Shown here piece after piece: positions 1-5,637 of a stretch of 11,034 nt of DNA; positions within the stretch are counted from its first letter, which is position 1; each line of letters begins with the position of its first letter. The stretch is taken from assembly GCA_023409615.1 (NCBI GenBank), contig JAEYRF010000093.1, forward strand, positions 1 through 11,034, in the 5' to 3' direction. The position numbers and the translations under genes are program-made. Origin of the DNA: Bacillota bacterium. GTDB lineage: Bacteria > Bacillota > Clostridia > Acetivibrionales > DTU013. The notes under the pieces are model-generated. The model was given only the letters and a program-made list of their open reading frames with translations, made no database searches and was not told the origin of the DNA.

Positions 1-293
1 TGATCGAAAGTGGAAATCGCCTTGATCAGGCCAATTGTGCCGATGGAAATCAAATCATCGCTGTCGCTGCTGTATGTGCCGTACTTTTTCACAATATGGG
101 CTACGAGCCGAAGGTTTCGTTCAATAAGTGTATTTCTGGCATCATCGCTGCCTTCTTTGTATGCTTCTATGAATTTTTGTTCTTCTTCCGGTGATAATGG
201 CTGTGGAAATGAGTTGGAGTTCGTAACATAGCCAAGCTGAAAAAACATACTGCCAAGGACTTCATTCAACACGGTGAATAAGAAGTGCAGCAA
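1..293 (-). CDS. sigK: RNA polymerase sporulation sigma factor SigK, N-terminal part (partial, runs off left edge)
   Basis: Reading the minus strand gives about 97 residues typical of pro-sigma-K. A hydrophobic N-terminal stretch comes first, then GYVTNSNSFPQPLSPEEE, then region 2 with ERNLRLVAHIVKKYG and DDLISIGTIGLIKAISTFD. LVAHIVKKY fits SigK better than SigE, which usually reads LVVYIARKF. SigK directs late mother-cell transcription during sporulation and is made as an inactive precursor whose pro-sequence is cut by an intramembrane protease. I chose a TTG start at 293-291 because GGGGGAGGT lies 8 nt upstream and this gives a pro-sequence of the usual length. The nearby ATG at 297-295 is out of frame and closes after 11 codons. 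The gene is divergent from rpsB. The C-terminal part, where skin-type elements interrupt some sigK genes, lies outside the window. Confidence 0.85.
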   Translation of the reverse strand, partial: MLHFLFTVLNEVLGSMFFQLGYVTNSNSFPQPLSPEEEQKFIEAYKEGSDDARNTLIERNLRLVAHIVKKYGTYSSDSDDLISIGTIGLIKAISTFD

Positions 294-330
294 ACATAGC
301 ACCTCCCCCCATAAAATTGGTCACCATATA

Positions 331-359
331 AGTATATGAAGTGAATGACAATAAATTGC
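331..359 (-). promoter_or_regulatory. Putative sigma-E-like promoter of sigK
   Basis: On the minus strand GCAATTT (359-353) is followed after 14 nt by CATATACT (338-331). The -10 matches the Bacillus sigma-E consensus CATACAHT at 7 of 8 positions and the -35 matches GHATATT at 5 of 7. It sits about 40 nt upstream of the proposed sigK start. Sigma-E control of sigK is known in Bacillus. Its use here is inferred. Confidence 0.4.
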
Positions 360-391
360 CTGTACTATTTATAAATATTTTTTTAATTTGA

Positions 392-420
392 TTGATAATA
401 ATTTTCTCTCGTGTTATACT
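392..420 (+). promoter_or_regulatory. Sigma-A promoter of rpsB-tsf
   Basis: TTGATA (392-397), a 17-nt spacer and TATACT (415-420), with a TG at an extended -10 position (412-413). The upstream DNA is AT-rich, including T and A runs around 363-390 that could act as an UP element. Transcription should start near 427 and give a leader of about 100 nt. This is the strongest promoter match seen in the window, as expected for a ribosomal protein operon. Confidence 0.8.
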
Positions 421-425
421 ATTTA

Positions 426-495
426 ACGATTAAATACACACACGGTTTGACGTTCGGATAAGTGCCAACAGGTCTTCCGGACGGGTGATAATCGT
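426..495 (+). promoter_or_regulatory. Structured rpsB mRNA leader, candidate autoregulatory site
   Basis: Two nested helices are visible. ACGATTA (426-432) pairs perfectly with TAATCGT (489-495). Inside it CGTTCGGA (451-458) pairs with TCCGGACG (476-483), 8 pairs with one G-U. A small GCC/GGT stem can form in the apical loop. The fold begins at the predicted transcription start and ends 16 nt before the rpsB Shine-Dalgarno. Ribosomal protein operons are often autoregulated through such leaders. Binding by S2 is an inference, and I do not recognise a named leader family. Confidence 0.5.
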
Positions 496-525
496 GGAGG
501 TATAAACTTAAGGAGGACATATAAT

Positions 526-1284
526 ATGTCAGTTATTTCAATGAAACAGCTGCTGGAAGCAGGTGTCCATTTTGGACATCAAACCAGGAGATGGAACCCC
601 AAAATGGCCGAATACATCTTCACGGAGAGAAACGGCATCTACATCATCGATCTGCAGAAAACCGTCAAGAAAGTAGAAGAAGCTTATTTCTTTATCAGGG
701 AGATCGCTATGAACGGCGATGATGTCCTTTATGTCGGCACGAAGAAGCAGGCACAGGATTCAATCAAGGAAGAGGCTGAAAGAAGCAGCCAGTATTATGT
801 TAATGCAAGATGGCTCGGCGGTATGCTCACTAATTTCAAAACAATTCGCAAGAGGATTGACAGACTTAACCAGCTTGAAAACATGGAAAAGAACGGATTA
901 TTTGAAGTATTGCCTAAGAAGGAAGTCATCAAGCTCAAAGCTGAGATGGAAAAGCTGGAGAAATACCTTGGCGGCATAAAAAACATGAAGAAACTCCCTG
1001 GAGCCATGTTCATCGTTGACCCAAGGAAGGAAAGAAATGCCATCCTTGAAGCAAGGAAACTGGGTATTCCCGTAGTCGCTATCGTCGATACCAACTGTGA
1101 TCCTGATGAAGTAGATTATGTTATTCCTGGTAATGATGATGCAATCAGAGCTGTTAAGCTTATTGCTTCAAAAGTTGCTGACGCGATCCTTGAAGGACGC
1201 CAGGGCGAACAGATGGAAGACGAAACTACTGAATCTGATGCTGATGCAAAAATCAATGAAGTCGATGATGTTGCAGCAGAATAA
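526..1284 (+). CDS. rpsB: 30S ribosomal protein S2
   Basis: The product is 252 aa, normal for bacterial S2. It opens with the family signature around MKQLLEAGVHFGHQTRRWNP. The second signature region follows PGAMFIVDPRKERNAILEA and reads on through VDTNCDPDEVDYVIPGNDDA. Residues about 100-150 form the lysine/glutamate-rich helical insertion. The C-terminal tail from about 230 on is strongly acidic, with many Glu and Asp, as in many Firmicutes S2 proteins. S2 binds the small subunit near the head-body junction and helps bring in S1. AGGAGG at 511-516 lies 9 nt before the ATG. The next gene is tsf, 51 bases downstream, the near-universal pairing. Confidence 0.98.
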   Translation: MSVISMKQLLEAGVHFGHQTRRWNPKMAEYIFTERNGIYIIDLQKTVKKVEEAYFFIREIAMNGDDVLYVGTKKQAQDSIKEEAERSSQYYVNARWLGGMLTNFKTIRKRIDRLNQLENMEKNGLFEVLPKKEVIKLKAEMEKLEKYLGGIKNMKKLPGAMFIVDPRKERNAILEARKLGIPVVAIVDTNCDPDEVDYVIPGNDDAIRAVKLIASKVADAILEGRQGEQMEDETTESDADAKINEVDDVAAE

Positions 1285-1335
1285 GTGCCATTTATGTGGC
1301 TAACAATATGATTATTAATGTTTGGAGGAATTTGG

Positions 1336-1983
1336 ATGATTACGGCGGAAATGGTAAGACAACTTCGTGAAAGAACTGGTTCAGGCATGATGGATTGTAA
1401 GAAAGCTCTTGTTGAATCAGACGGCAATGTTGAAAAAGCGATAGAATTTTTAAGAGAAAAGGGTCTGGCAGCAGCTGCAAAGAAATCCGGAAGGATTGCT
1501 GCAGAAGGTCTTGTAGATTCATATATACATGGTAATGGCAGAATAGGCGTGCTTGTTGAAGTCAACATTGAAACTGACTTCGCAGCAGCAAATGAAGATT
1601 TCAAGCAGCTTGTTAAGGATATTGCAATGCAGATCGCTGCTGCTAAGCCTGAGTATGTAAAAAGAGAAGAAGTACCTGCAGGAACTCTTGAAAAAGAAAT
1701 GAGCATTCTCAGAGCACAGGCCAAGAATGAAGGAAAGCCCGATAAGATTATTGATAAAATGGTTGAAGGCAGAATTGATAAATTCTACAAAGAAATTTGC
1801 CTCTTGGAACAGCCGTGGATCAAGGATCCGGACAAGACTATTCAACAGCTTATCACTGAAAAAATTTCTACAATCGGAGAAAATATCAGTGTCAGAAGGT
1901 TTGCAAGGTTTGAAAGAGGCGAAGGCCTTGAGAAAAAGGAAGAAAACTTTGCTGAAGAGGTTGCCAAGCAAATCGGCGGCTAG
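1336..1983 (+). CDS. tsf: Elongation factor Ts
   Basis: EF-Ts exchanges GDP for GTP on EF-Tu. I chose the ATG at 1336 because GGAGG (1324-1328) is 7 nt upstream. An in-frame ATG at 1318 would place this Shine-Dalgarno inside the coding sequence. The 215-aa product is the short clostridial type. The UBA-like N-terminal domain reads ITAEMVRQLRERTGSGMMDC. D81-F82, in NIETDFAAANEDF, match the Asp-Phe pair that disturbs the Mg2+ site of EF-Tu. The C-terminal part keeps EICLLEQPWIKDPDKTI and the ISVRRFARFERGEG region, so the gene is intact. It is cotranscribed with rpsB. Downstream the usual partner pyrH is displaced by about 2 kb. Confidence 0.97.
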   Translation: MITAEMVRQLRERTGSGMMDCKKALVESDGNVEKAIEFLREKGLAAAAKKSGRIAAEGLVDSYIHGNGRIGVLVEVNIETDFAAANEDFKQLVKDIAMQIAAAKPEYVKREEVPAGTLEKEMSILRAQAKNEGKPDKIIDKMVEGRIDKFYKEICLLEQPWIKDPDKTIQQLITEKISTIGENISVRRFARFERGEGLEKKEENFAEEVAKQIGG

Positions 1984-1997
1984 AAAATTTTTATCGG

Positions 1998-2050
1998 TCA
2001 AGAAGCCTGAGATTACGCTGCATAAGCGTTTTCCCAGGCTTTTCTTGATT
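1998..2050 (+). terminator. Hairpin after tsf, probable terminator or attenuator
   Basis: TCAAGAAGCCTG (1998-2009) pairs with CAGGCTTTTCTTGA (2035-2048) with a two-base bulge. An inner stem ACGCT/AGCGT (2015-2019 and 2025-2029) closes a GCATA loop. The T-rich run lies partly inside the descending arm (TTTTCTTGATT), so this is not a textbook terminator. It starts 15 nt after the tsf stop and would separate rpsB-tsf from the downstream HD/adenylyltransferase pair. Confidence 0.55.
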
Positions 2051-2105
2051 CCTGACATGTAGAGATTTATACTTTCTGGAAAACATACAAGCCTTTTGGA
2101 AAAAC

Positions 2106-2134
2106 TTGTTGCATCTATTTGTGAATGGTACAAT
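2106..2134 (+). promoter_or_regulatory. Putative sigma-A promoter of the HD/adenylyltransferase pair
   Basis: TTGTTG (2106-2111), a 17-nt spacer and TACAAT (2129-2134). The -10 is 5 of 6 and the -35 is weak. Placement downstream of the tsf hairpin and 31 bases before the HD gene suggests that the pair has its own transcription. Confidence 0.5.
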
Positions 2135-2165
2135 ATCAATAATAACTCCAGAGGGGGAATCATAA

Positions 2166-2798
2166 ATGACCGATAAGCTATTAAAGCAGTTGGAGTTTCT
2201 GATTGAAGCAGATAAGATGAAAACTGTGTTCCGACAGACACTTCTTATGGATAAGTCGCGGCAGGAGAATGATGCGGAGCACTCGTGGCATTTTGCGTTA
2301 ATGGCGCTGACTCTGTTTGAGTATGTGGGTTTTGACGGCGTTGATATAAACCGTGTTTTGAAAATGGCATTGCTGCACGATTTAGTCGAAATCTATGCCG
2401 GTGATACATTCGCATATGACAGTGTTGGAATTATTGATAAGCAGCAGCGTGAGATAGAAGCAGCAGATAAGCTGTTTTCACTCCTTCCTCAGGAAATGGC
2501 GGCGGAATATCGTTATTTATGGGAAGAGTTTGATGCGATGAATACGCCGGATTCCATGTATGCTGCGGCGATTGATCGCTTACAGCCGTTTCTCAGCAAT
2601 TATAAAACGGACGGACACACATGGGTTAAGCACAGGGTTAGTTTGGATAAGATTTATGTCCGTATGGCCCCTGTGAAGGACGCTCTCCCTGCACTTTGGG
2701 AATTCGTGGAGTATGTTATCAAAGATTCCTGTGAAAAGGGGTATATACAGCCCAGCCCAGATTCTATTGATGAAAAGAAAGTAGATAACAATGCGTAA
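2166..2798 (+). CDS. HD-domain phosphohydrolase, YfbR/HDDC2-like
   Basis: The 210-aa protein carries the metal-binding set of small HD hydrolases: H39 in NDAEHSWHF, H71-D72 in ALLHDLVEIYAGD, and D137 in AAIDRLQPF. E75 and D80 correspond to the extra acidic residues of the YfbR 5'-deoxynucleotidase group. Relatives remove phosphate from (deoxy)nucleoside monophosphates, but the substrate here is not shown by sequence. No signal peptide or membrane segment is visible, so it should be cytosolic. The last 25 residues are hydrophilic and less family-like. AGGGGG (2152-2157) precedes the ATG by 8 nt. Its 3' end overlaps the next gene by 8 bases, which suggests translational coupling. It is not a usual member of the tsf-pyrH interval. 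Confidence 0.85.
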   Translation: MTDKLLKQLEFLIEADKMKTVFRQTLLMDKSRQENDAEHSWHFALMALTLFEYVGFDGVDINRVLKMALLHDLVEIYAGDTFAYDSVGIIDKQQREIEAADKLFSLLPQEMAAEYRYLWEEFDAMNTPDSMYAAAIDRLQPFLSNYKTDGHTWVKHRVSLDKIYVRMAPVKDALPALWEFVEYVIKDSCEKGYIQPSPDSIDEKKVDNNA

Positions 2799-3642
2799 CG
2801 AGCAGGAAATGACGAATTTGATTCTAGACGTGGCCAAGGCTGATGAGCGGATACGGGTGGTTCTGCTGTCAGGCTCACGAGCGAACCCTGCTGTACCGAA
2901 AGATGTTTATCAGGATTATGACGTTACCTTTTTTGTTGCTGACATTGCGCCTTTCTACAAAAATCCTGCCTGGGTCGAAGCTCATTTTGGCAAGCCACTA
3001 ATAATGCAGATGCCTGAAGCTATGCGCTACCCAGATGGGGACGGCAATTTCAATTATATGATGATTTATCCTGATGGGAATCGTATTGATTTGAACTTTG
3101 AGTTTAGAAGCTATATAGACGAGGGAGAGCCTGCAATCGTTCTGCTTGATAAAGACAACGGTAGCGGATTCATACCAATCGTCCGTGCTACCAGCGACAA
3201 GTACTGGCATATAAAACCGCCTTCACCGCTTTTCTTCTACTCTTGCTGTAATAACTTCTGGTGGTGTCTCAATAACGTGGCAAAAGGTATTGCGCGCGAT
3301 GAGCTTTCCTATGTCATGTATATGCTTAACAACATAGTTAGGACTGAATTACACGATATGATGAACTATTATATTGGCACACAGTGTGGATTCAATCTTA
3401 CTACAGGAAAAGATGGCAAGTATTTTAAGAAATATTTGTCGCCGGAACTGTATGCTCAGTATTCTGCTACGTATAGCGGAAGCGATTATGTTAGCATTTG
3501 GGCGGCTGTTGATGTGATGTGCAATTTGTTCCACACTATGGCTATGGTGGTTGCCGCACAATTCAGTTTTACTTACCGTCAGGAAGAGGAGGATGGAATG
3601 CGGGAATACTTGAGGATGGTACGAGAGGGAATCATTAAATGA
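2791..3642 (+). CDS. Aminoglycoside 6-adenylyltransferase-like protein, ANT(6)/AadK family
   Basis: The 283-aa product is full length for ANT(6) enzymes, which transfer AMP from ATP to the 6-hydroxyl of streptomycin. The nucleotidyltransferase core is intact: G28-S29 in LLSGSRANP, the two metal-binding aspartates D42 and D44 in YQDYDVTFF, and a third carboxylate D100 in GNRIDLNFEF. The aromatic-rich segment HIKPPSPLFFYSCCNNFWW and the all-helical C-terminal domain are also typical. Chromosomal members occur in many Bacillota and need not give high-level resistance, so the natural substrate is uncertain. The start overlaps the HD gene by 8 bases and has only a weak purine-rich site upstream, consistent with translation coupled to the HD gene. 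No transposase or integrase lies beside it. Confidence 0.87.
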   Translation: MRNEQEMTNLILDVAKADERIRVVLLSGSRANPAVPKDVYQDYDVTFFVADIAPFYKNPAWVEAHFGKPLIMQMPEAMRYPDGDGNFNYMMIYPDGNRIDLNFEFRSYIDEGEPAIVLLDKDNGSGFIPIVRATSDKYWHIKPPSPLFFYSCCNNFWWCLNNVAKGIARDELSYVMYMLNNIVRTELHDMMNYYIGTQCGFNLTTGKDGKYFKKYLSPELYAQYSATYSGSDYVSIWAAVDVMCNLFHTMAMVVAAQFSFTYRQEEEDGMREYLRMVREGIIK

Positions 3643-3659
3643 ACGGGACAATCAGGTAT

Positions 3660-3754
3660 TTAACCAATCAATTATTGAGTAAATCGTAATAAGCAAATCT
3701 AATAAATCATAGAAAACAAATCTAACAAATCGCAGAAAAGTATGGATTGGTTAA
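3660..3754 (+). repeat. 10-bp inverted repeat enclosing tandem 23-nt repeats
   Basis: TTAACCAATC (3660-3669) and GATTGGTTAA (3745-3754) are perfect inverted copies. Between them are two adjacent 23-nt units, 3694-3716 and 3717-3739, identical at 20 positions (both begin CAAATCTAA, contain AAATC, end AGAAAA). The 23 nt just before (3671-3693) look like a decayed third copy sharing TAAATC. The block starts 17 bases after the adenylyltransferase stop and ends beside the -10 element at 3766. Function is unknown. An operator region or the scar of an insertion are both possible. Confidence 0.75.
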
Positions 3755-3762
3755 TGCGTATA

Positions 3763-3771
3763 TGCTATAAT
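3763..3771 (+). promoter_or_regulatory. Extended -10 promoter upstream of pyrH
   Basis: TGCTATAAT combines a perfect TATAAT (3766-3771) with a TG extended element. A -35 is weak (TGGATT at 3743-3748, 17-nt spacing) and overlaps the right arm of the inverted repeat, so a protein bound there could affect initiation. Transcription would begin near 3778. Confidence 0.6.
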
Positions 3772-3777
3772 GTCTAT

Positions 3778-3967
3778 CGGGTAATGTATGAATACGAATA
3801 CCCGTTGGGCTTGTGCATGAGACTCGGGAAATGATTGAGGCAGGCCCGCACAGGGGCATAATAAATGCGTGATATAAAGAAAAATAGAACTGGGTATAAT
3901 AGACGCGGAATATAGGCAGGGCAAACGTGGATGAGAGGGGGCATATAGAAAATATGGTCCCTTTTTT
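3778..3967 (+). ncRNA. Candidate structured leader or small RNA upstream of pyrH
   Basis: This stretch runs from the expected start of the 3763-3771 promoter to an intrinsic terminator. CGGGTA (3778-3783) pairs with TACCCG (3799-3804) around an inner GTAT/ATAC stem. CTTGTGC (3810-3816) pairs with GCACAGG (3848-3854). GGGC (3807-3810) could instead pair with GCCC (3844-3847), giving mutually exclusive or knotted folds. GCAT/ATGC (3857-3860 and 3866-3869) forms a further small hairpin. No convincing coding sequence is present. I do not recognise a riboswitch class and see no T-box or PyrR site. The 3643-4047 gap contains this element, the repeats before it and about 80 bases of plain leader after it. 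Confidence 0.4.
3937..3967 (+). terminator. Rho-independent terminator 80 bases before pyrH
   Basis: GGGGGCATAT (3937-3946) and ATATGGTCCC (3952-3961) form a stem with one G-G mismatch and one G-U pair around an AGAAA loop, followed directly by six T (3962-3967). Transcription from upstream would largely stop here unless antitermination occurs. pyrH therefore depends either on readthrough or on a promoter between 3968 and 4047 that I cannot identify. Confidence 0.8.
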
Positions 3968-4047
3968 AGAAAGTCAGTTGTAGTTTTGTAGCAGGATTTT
4001 GAGTTTTTATGTAGAACAATAATAGATGAGTGGGGGTAGTAACCAAC

Positions 4048-4755
4048 ATGACACCAAAATATAAAAGAGTTTTGCTGAAACTGAGTGGAGAAGCACTTGC
4101 GGGAGATATGAAGTCGGGTATTGATGCGGATAAGCTCGCGGCTATATCCGATAAGATTTGTGAAGCCCACAGGATGGGAGTCGAGATTTCTATTGTTGTC
4201 GGCGGAGGGAACTTCTGGAGGGGCAGAACCGGAGTAGGCATGGACAGAAGCACAGCCGATCATATGGGCATGCTGGCTACAGTTATTAATGCACTTGCGT
4301 TGCAGGATGCTCTGGAGTCAAGAGAAATACCCACAAGAGTGCAGTCAGCTATTGAAATGCGCCAGATTGCAGAGCCTTACATAAGAAGAAAAGCTGTGAG
4401 GCATCTGGAAAAGAAGAGGATAGTAATATTTGCATGTGGTATTGGTAATCCATACTTCTCAACAGATACAACGGCTGCTTTGAGAGCTGCGGAAATAGAC
4501 GCTGATATCATTCTGAAGGCTACGATGGTAGACGGTGTGTACGATAGTGACCCGAAGAAAAATCCGAACGCGGTTAAGTTTGACACTATCAGCTTTGCAG
4601 AGGCTTTGACTAGAAGACTTGGTTCGATTATGGATTCTACGGCACTGTCACTGTGTATGGACAACAAAATACCCCTAATTGTTTTTGATCTGAGCGATCC
4701 TAATAATATACTTAGGGTTATCTCCGGTGAAAAAATCGGAACGGTTTTATCCTAA
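4048..4755 (+). CDS. pyrH: UMP kinase (uridylate kinase)
   Basis: PyrH phosphorylates UMP to UDP in the cytosol and belongs to the amino acid kinase fold. The 235-aa product has KYKRVLLKLSGEALAG (K11, G14), GGGNFWRG (52-59), D71 in ADHMGM, and KATMVDGVYDSDP. One position is odd: the UMP-binding loop normally reads GTGNP(Y/F)F(S/T)TD, but here it is CGIGNPYFSTD, with I132 replacing the usual threonine (codon ATT). I start at the ATG at 4048, with GGGGG 11 nt upstream. The GTG at 4030 would add six residues but has no better binding site. Next to frr is the standard place. The usual contiguity with tsf is broken. Confidence 0.96.
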   Translation: MTPKYKRVLLKLSGEALAGDMKSGIDADKLAAISDKICEAHRMGVEISIVVGGGNFWRGRTGVGMDRSTADHMGMLATVINALALQDALESREIPTRVQSAIEMRQIAEPYIRRKAVRHLEKKRIVIFACGIGNPYFSTDTTAALRAAEIDADIILKATMVDGVYDSDPKKNPNAVKFDTISFAEALTRRLGSIMDSTALSLCMDNKIPLIVFDLSDPNNILRVISGEKIGTVLS

Positions 4756-4782
4756 GGATCGGCTAAAATATTTTAGCGATCC
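4756..4782 (+). repeat. Palindrome after pyrH, intact copy of a short interspersed sequence
   Basis: GGATC-G-GCTAAAA-TA-TTTTAGC-GATCC forms a 12-bp stem with one bulged G and a two-base loop, directly after the pyrH stop codon. It has no T tract of terminator type. The segment 4752-4772 matches 9889-9909 after rseP at 19 of 21 positions. It may be a weak terminator, a processing or mRNA-stability site between pyrH and frr, or a dispersed repeat. Confidence 0.65.
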
Positions 4783-4813
4783 ATAAAAGAATCTATTAAA
4801 GGAGGTTTTTTTA

Positions 4814-5371
4814 ATGGCAGATACTTCTTACAAAGAAATCGAAGAAAAAATGGGGAAAACGATCAATGCCTTGAAGGAGGATTTGGCTGGCTTGAGGGCA
4901 GGAAGGGCAAATCCGGCGATATTGGACAAAATAACAGTAGACTATTATGGGGTGCCGACTCCGATAAACCAGCTGGGCAGCGTTTCTGTGCCTGAAGCTC
5001 GTGTGATTGTTATTCAGCCATGGGAGGCAAAAATACTCAAGGAAATTGAAAAGGCAATCCAAAAATCCGATATAGGAATCAATCCCAATAATGATGGTAA
5101 GGTCATCCGGCTTTTATTCCCGATATTGACGGAAGAGAGAAGAAAAGAACTGACAAAGAGTGTGAAAAAGCACGGAGAAGAAACGAAAATAGCCATTCGT
5201 TCAATCAGAAGGGATGCAATTGAGCGCTTCAAGGTGCAGAAGAAGAATAGCGAGATAACAGAGGATGATCTGAAGGTTGCGGAAATTGATGTTCAGAAGT
5301 TGACAGATAAGTTCATCGCCGACATTGATAAAATCATTGAACTGAAGGACAAGGAAATCATGGAGGTTTAG
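4814..5371 (+). CDS. frr: Ribosome recycling factor
   Basis: RRF splits post-termination ribosomes together with EF-G. The product is 185 aa, the standard length. The three-helix bundle is recognisable from LKEDLAGLRAGRANPAILD near the N-terminus and the long C-terminal helices (TEERRKELTKSVKKHGEETK and following). The small beta-rich domain lies between them, with YYGVPTPINQLGSVSVPEAR and a PW motif (IVIQPWEAKIL). AGGAGG (4801-4806) lies 7 nt upstream of the ATG. It is 58 bases after pyrH, with the 4756-4782 palindrome between, and 14 bases before the PASTA-like gene. Confidence 0.98.
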   Translation: MADTSYKEIEEKMGKTINALKEDLAGLRAGRANPAILDKITVDYYGVPTPINQLGSVSVPEARVIVIQPWEAKILKEIEKAIQKSDIGINPNNDGKVIRLLFPILTEERRKELTKSVKKHGEETKIAIRSIRRDAIERFKVQKKNSEITEDDLKVAEIDVQKLTDKFIADIDKIIELKDKEIMEV

Positions 5372-5385
5372 ACTACACTTATATC

Positions 5386-5601
5386 ATGGAGAATATACTG
5401 ATACCTGATGTCTCTGGTCTTCAACTGGAACAGGCAATTGAATTATTGACGTCTAAAGGCCTTGGAAAGCCCATTATACATACAACAGCGCCTCCGAGAA
5501 TGAGAGGCGCCGGTTATGATGGTCATTCAAGGGTTGTCAGAATGACAATTGAAGCGGACGATTCGATTGAGCTATTGGTATGTAATATAATTAACAAATA
5601 A
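5386..5601 (+). CDS. Small orphan PASTA-like domain protein
   Basis: The 71-aa product resembles a single PASTA domain. IPDVSGLQLEQAIELLTSKG matches the first strand and helix (compare VPDVxGxxxxxAxxxLxxxGL), and RVVRMTIEADDSIELLVCNI the closing strands. The middle part is rich in Pro, Arg and Gly. PASTA domains usually occur in repeats on penicillin-binding proteins and Ser/Thr kinases and bind muropeptides or beta-lactams. This protein has no signal peptide, membrane segment or kinase part, so it looks cytosolic and its role is unknown. The start has no close Shine-Dalgarno: GGAGG inside the frr end is 19 nt away, so expression may depend on coupling to frr. Placement before uppS hints at an envelope link, which is inference only. 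Confidence 0.65.
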   Translation: MENILIPDVSGLQLEQAIELLTSKGLGKPIIHTTAPPRMRGAGYDGHSRVVRMTIEADDSIELLVCNIINK

Positions 5602-5637
5602 ACTTCAGATAAGGTTGAGTTTATAGAAGGATATGTT

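Noticed and set aside
10..231. 73-aa plus-strand frame at the left edge
   Set aside because: It is the antisense shadow of sigK, whose conserved region 2 is clear on the minus strand.
1116..1724. 202-aa minus-strand frame across rpsB and tsf
   Set aside because: It lies antisense to two certain genes, has a low-complexity Ser/Ala/Leu-rich sequence and no binding site.
3694..3739. CRISPR array
   Set aside because: The two 23-nt units are directly adjacent with no spacers and no cas gene is near.
3784..3834. 16-codon frame with three Tyr codons just after the 3766 promoter, a possible leader peptide
   Set aside because: No Shine-Dalgarno is possible so close to the RNA 5' end and the frame overlaps the 5' hairpin; too short to support.
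3880..3920. Possible T-box sequence or second promoter (GGGTATAAT, ACGCGG)
   Set aside because: The T-box core (AGGGTGGNACCGCG) is not matched and no -35 lies at proper distance from the TATAAT at 3895-3900.
1981..3953. TAGAAAAT at 1981-1988 and 3946-3953 as a target-site duplication around the inserted pair
   Set aside because: Eight AT-rich bases recur easily by chance and the right copy lies in the terminator loop, not at a clear element end.
3751..4263. 170-aa minus-strand frame upstream of and inside pyrH
   Set aside because: It overlaps the conserved start of pyrH, has no recognisable domain and would read through the promoter and terminator region.
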